Positions 6,134 to 8,410 of a stretch of 8,410 bases of DNA are shown here, piece after piece. The position numbers were made by a program, and so were the translations under genes. Below the pieces are notes generated by a model. It saw only the letters and a program-made list of their open reading frames with translations, searched no databases and had not been told where the DNA came from. Every line of letters starts with the position of its first letter. Positions within the stretch are counted from its first letter, which is position 1. Source of the DNA: Clostridiales bacterium (GTDB taxonomy: Bacteria > Bacillota > Clostridia > WRLR01); the NCBI GenBank assembly GCA_031287655.1, contig JAITSR010000321.1, positions 1-8,410 of the forward strand, given 5' to 3'.

Positions 6134-8410
6134 ATGGCCGGACGAAATTGGACAAAAGAACAGTCGGACGCGATTCGCTTTCGCGGCGGCAATCTGCTTG
6201 TGGCGGCGGGCGCGGGCTCCGGCAAGACTTCGGTGCTCGTTGAGCGCGTCGTCCGGCTGATCGGGGCGGGCGGCGCGGGTGAGGCGGCGAACGCTGGCGA
6301 GAATGCTCCAAACGCCGCGGGCGCGGGCGCGCCGCCACCTGTCGGAATTGACCGGCTCCTGATCGTCACGTTCACAAACGCGGCGGCGGCGGAGATGAAG
6401 GAGCGGATCGCGGCGGCGCTCACCGCCGGGCTCGAGGCGCTCGAAGAGGAAGCGGGCTCGGCTTCTAAACAAAGCGAGCGCCTTAGGCGTCAGCTGATCC
6501 TGCTCGGGAGCGCCTCTATCAGCACGATTCACGCGTTTTGCATGAGCGTGATCAAAGAGAACCTCAACCAAATCGCGGGACTCGACTCCGCGTTCCGCCT
6601 GATGGACGGCGCCGAGGCCGCGCTCTTAAAAGCGGACGCGCTGAACGAGGTCTTGGAGGAAAAATACGCGGAGGAAGGGAACACGTCGTTCGCGGCGCTC
6701 GTCGAGAGCTTCGGGGCGGGCAGGGACGACCGGGGGATCGGCGAGACGATCCTCTCTGTGTATGACTTTGTGCAGAGCGCGCCGTGGCCGGACGAGTGGC
6801 TCCGCGCACACACGGCGCTCTTTTGTATCCGGTCGGGCGCGGAGTTTTCCGCATCGGTCTGGGCGCGGGAAATTACGGAGCGGCTCGCGGAGGGGCTGGA
6901 CGCCCTGACGGCCGTGCTTGCCCATGAGCGGGAAATATTGTTTGAGTGCCTTCGGGACGACGGGAAGCGGCGCGAGGTCATGCGGCTGATCGACCAAATC
7001 GGGCGGCTCCGCGTACGCTGCGAGGACCGCTTGGCTTGGGCGGGCAGTCCGGCGGAGGACGATGAACCGGGTATCACAGACCGGGCGGAGAGCGATGCCG
7101 ACGCGCCCGCACCCGCGGATTGGGATTCGCTCCGCGCGGCGGTACTCGCGCTCGGCCGCATGGAGTGTCTGCGCCCCCGCGCCGCGCGCGGCGAGGACCC
7201 GGAGACAAAGCTCGGGCGCGAGGCCGTAAAAGCGGCGGTTGATCGTTTCCTCAACGACGTGACGCGCCGGTATTTTCAGCTCGATACGCCCGCGATCATA
7301 GAGGAATTTGAGCGTTCGCACGCCCTTCTGCTGGAGCTTTCCGACGTGGTCGGCGCGTTTTCGCGAAAATTCGCGGAACTCAAAAAAGCGCGCTCCGTGC
7401 TGGATTTTAATGATCTGGAGCACTTCGCCCTCGAAATCCTGCTGACGCGCGACACGGACGAGGGTGTGGACGAAGGCGCGGACGCGGGCGCCGCGCCGCG
7501 CGCGGCGCGGCATGCGCAAGCTTCGCTCCCGCGTCTGATCCCCACCGAGGCCGCGCTCTCCTATCAAAAGCGCTATGCCGAGGTGCTCGTCGACGAATAT
7601 CAGGACAGCAACCTTGTGCAGGAGTATATTATCCGCGCGGTTTCAAAACAGGCCGAGGCGCGGGGCGGGGTCGGGGGCAGTGTCTTTATGGTCGGGGACG
7701 TCAAGCAGAGCATTTACCGGTTCCGTCAGGCGATGCCGGAGCTTTTTTTGGAAAAATACCGGACATACCGCCCTTCTTCCGGAGGATTCGGCGCGCAAAG
7801 CCCGCGTGAGACGCAAAGCCCGCGCAGTGAACGCGATAAACGAGACGCGCCGGGGACAAAAATTCTGCTCTACAGGAATTTCCGCAGCGACCCGGGTATC
7901 CTGCGCTACATCAACACGCTGTTCGGCGGGATTATGTCGCGGAGGGTCGGCGATCTGGACTACACGGAGGAAGAATGGCTGCTGCCGGGCGCGGCGGCGG
8001 CGGACGAAGGAGAGGCGGCGGCAAAAACCTCCGTCCCCGGTGTGGCTGCGAAAACCGGGTCGTCCCGGCCCGTGGTGGAGGTGCATGTAATCAGCAAAAA
8101 AGCGCCGGACACCGCCGCCGACATGGATCACGCAAACGATACGGGCGACGGCGAAGGCGATGGCGACGGAGATGGCACGGGCGGCAGCGGCGCGGACGGC
8201 GACGCCGACGGTGAGGCACGGGAAAACGAGAGCAACGTCATTTACGAGGCGCGTCTCGTCGCCCAAAAGATCGCGGAACTCATGTGTTCCGCGCGTCCGC
8301 CGGACCCGGACGGTTTGCCGAACTCGGACGGCCTGCGGGACCCGGACGGCCTGTCGGACCCGGACGGCCTGCCGCGCCCGCTCGCGTACCGCGATATGGT
8401 CGTACTCATG
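6134..8410 (+). CDS. addA: ATP-dependent helicase/nuclease subunit A (AddA), N-terminal 759 codons
   Basis: This is the helicase-nuclease subunit that, with AddB, unwinds and trims double-strand breaks for RecA. The frame is open from ATG 6134 to the window edge, with no stop or frameshift found by codon reading. UvrD/RecB-type motifs appear in order: Q motif WTKEQSDAI (6-14), Walker A GAGSGKT (26-32), Ia VTFTNAAAAEMKERI (78-92), Ib STIHAFC (130-136), the AddA-typical LDFNDLEH (423-430), Walker B VDEYQDS (486-492), III VGDVKQSIYRFR (520-531) and IV YRNFRSD (580-586). AddA is usually around 1,200 residues, so the rest, including the RecB-like nuclease domain, lies beyond the window. Low-complexity insertions lie near 44-70, 303-329, 438-466, 545-573, 616-645, 656-699 and 721-748. 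AAGG (6123-6126) overlaps the ATPase stop and serves as a modest ribosome binding site. No addB precedes it. Confidence 0.95.
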   Translation, partial: MAGRNWTKEQSDAIRFRGGNLLVAAGAGSGKTSVLVERVVRLIGAGGAGEAANAGENAPNAAGAGAPPPVGIDRLLIVTFTNAAAAEMKERIAAALTAGLEALEEEAGSASKQSERLRRQLILLGSASISTIHAFCMSVIKENLNQIAGLDSAFRLMDGAEAALLKADALNEVLEEKYAEEGNTSFAALVESFGAGRDDRGIGETILSVYDFVQSAPWPDEWLRAHTALFCIRSGAEFSASVWAREITERLAEGLDALTAVLAHEREILFECLRDDGKRREVMRLIDQIGRLRVRCEDRLAWAGSPAEDDEPGITDRAESDADAPAPADWDSLRAAVLALGRMECLRPRAARGEDPETKLGREAVKAAVDRFLNDVTRRYFQLDTPAIIEEFERSHALLLELSDVVGAFSRKFAELKKARSVLDFNDLEHFALEILLTRDTDEGVDEGADAGAAPRAARHAQASLPRLIPTEAALSYQKRYAEVLVDEYQDSNLVQEYIIRAVSKQAEARGGVGGSVFMVGDVKQSIYRFRQAMPELFLEKYRTYRPSSGGFGAQSPRETQSPRSERDKRDAPGTKILLYRNFRSDPGILRYINTLFGGIMSRRVGDLDYTEEEWLLPGAAAADEGEAAAKTSVPGVAAKTGSSRPVVEVHVISKKAPDTAADMDHANDTGDGEGDGDGDGTGGSGADGDADGEARENESNVIYEARLVAQKIAELMCSARPPDPDGLPNSDGLRDPDGLSDPDGLPRPLAYRDMVVLM
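7794..7824 (+). repeat. Two-copy 18-nt-period repeat in addA
   Basis: CGCAAAGCCCGCG occurs at 7794-7806 and again at 7812-7824, exactly 18 nt apart. It gives QSPR twice in a hydrophilic insertion (residues 555-564) between helicase motifs III and IV. The period keeps the frame. Confidence 0.75.
8144..8224 (+). repeat. Asp-Gly-rich low-complexity segment in addA
   Basis: Codons 671-697 read mainly as alternating Gly and Asp or Glu (GDGEGDGDGDG and similar) from GGC/GAC/GAT codons. It continues an acidic stretch that starts near residue 656. It is likely disordered and its DNA is slippage-prone. DG repeats can bind calcium in some exported proteins, but this is a cytoplasmic enzyme and the pattern lacks the GGxGxDxUx RTX nonapeptide. 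Confidence 0.75.
8309..8380 (+). repeat. Four tandem 18-bp repeats in addA
   Basis: Four adjacent 18-bp units (8309-8326, 8327-8344, 8345-8362, 8363-8380) each begin GACGG and encode six residues starting Asp-Gly-Leu: DGLPNS, DGLRDP, DGLSDP, DGLPRP. Middle copies are nearly identical and outer copies have diverged. The array keeps the addA frame and precedes the conserved-looking YRDMVVLM. Confidence 0.88.

Noticed and set aside
6626..7567. 313-codon open frame on the - strand
   Set aside because: It is antisense to addA, whose helicase motifs are clear. The product is compositionally biased and unrecognised.
7575..8090. 171-codon + strand frame inside addA
   Set aside because: It is a shifted frame over addA Walker B and motif III, Arg/Ser-rich with no domain.
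8144..8224. RTX-type calcium-binding repeats
   Set aside because: The DG-rich stretch lacks the GGxGxDxUx nonapeptide and lies in a cytoplasmic helicase.
8309..8380. CRISPR array
   Set aside because: The units are contiguous 18-bp repeats with no spacers and encode an in-frame hexapeptide repeat inside addA.

Overview
The window is GC-rich and every gene that can be supported lies on the + strand. Gene style points to a high-GC Gram-positive of the Clostridia/Firmicutes type. The signs are strong AGGAGG-like ribosome binding sites, TTG and GTG starts, a lipoprotein solute receptor with a long Thr/Ala linker, a BdhA/YqhD-type iron alcohol dehydrogenase, and an AddA-type (not RecB-type) recombination helicase-nuclease. 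The organism is an inference from these features; no rRNA or other species marker is present.

Layout. (1) 2-385: C-terminal part of an amino-acid ABC transporter ATPase whose start and operon lie left of the window. (2) 386-727: a non-coding stretch with a possible promoter (391-420) and an element of about 220 bp (450-668), almost entirely made of inverted repeats, with near-identical inverted ends. (3) 728-1921: BdhA/YqhD-like alcohol/aldehyde dehydrogenase. (4) 1995-6124: a polar amino-acid uptake (PAAT-type) cassette: lipoprotein receptor, permease 1 (TTG start), permease 2 (best start GTG at 3870), an exported M15-family peptidoglycan peptidase, and the ATPase. (5) 6134 to the window end: the first 759 codons of addA, open to the right edge.

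How the genes fit together. The receptor captures a small, probably amino-acid ligand at the outer face, two different permeases form the channel, and the ATPase drives import. The M15 peptidase shares a TAATG stop/start overlap with permease 2 and is followed 12 bp later by the ATPase. It may therefore supply the ligand by trimming peptidoglycan; this is an inference and the most interesting functional suggestion here. addA starts 9 bp after the ATPase stop and may be read through from the transporter operon. No addB precedes it in the window.

A theme across the window is in-frame low-complexity sequence: a Thr/Ala linker of about 70 residues in the receptor, a Gly/Ala-rich N-terminal extension on the complete ATPase, and at least six Ala/Gly/Asp-rich insertions in AddA, two of them built on an 18-nt DNA period. 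I see no CRISPR array, transposase, tRNA, rRNA or phage gene, and no clearly new multi-gene defence or biosynthetic system.
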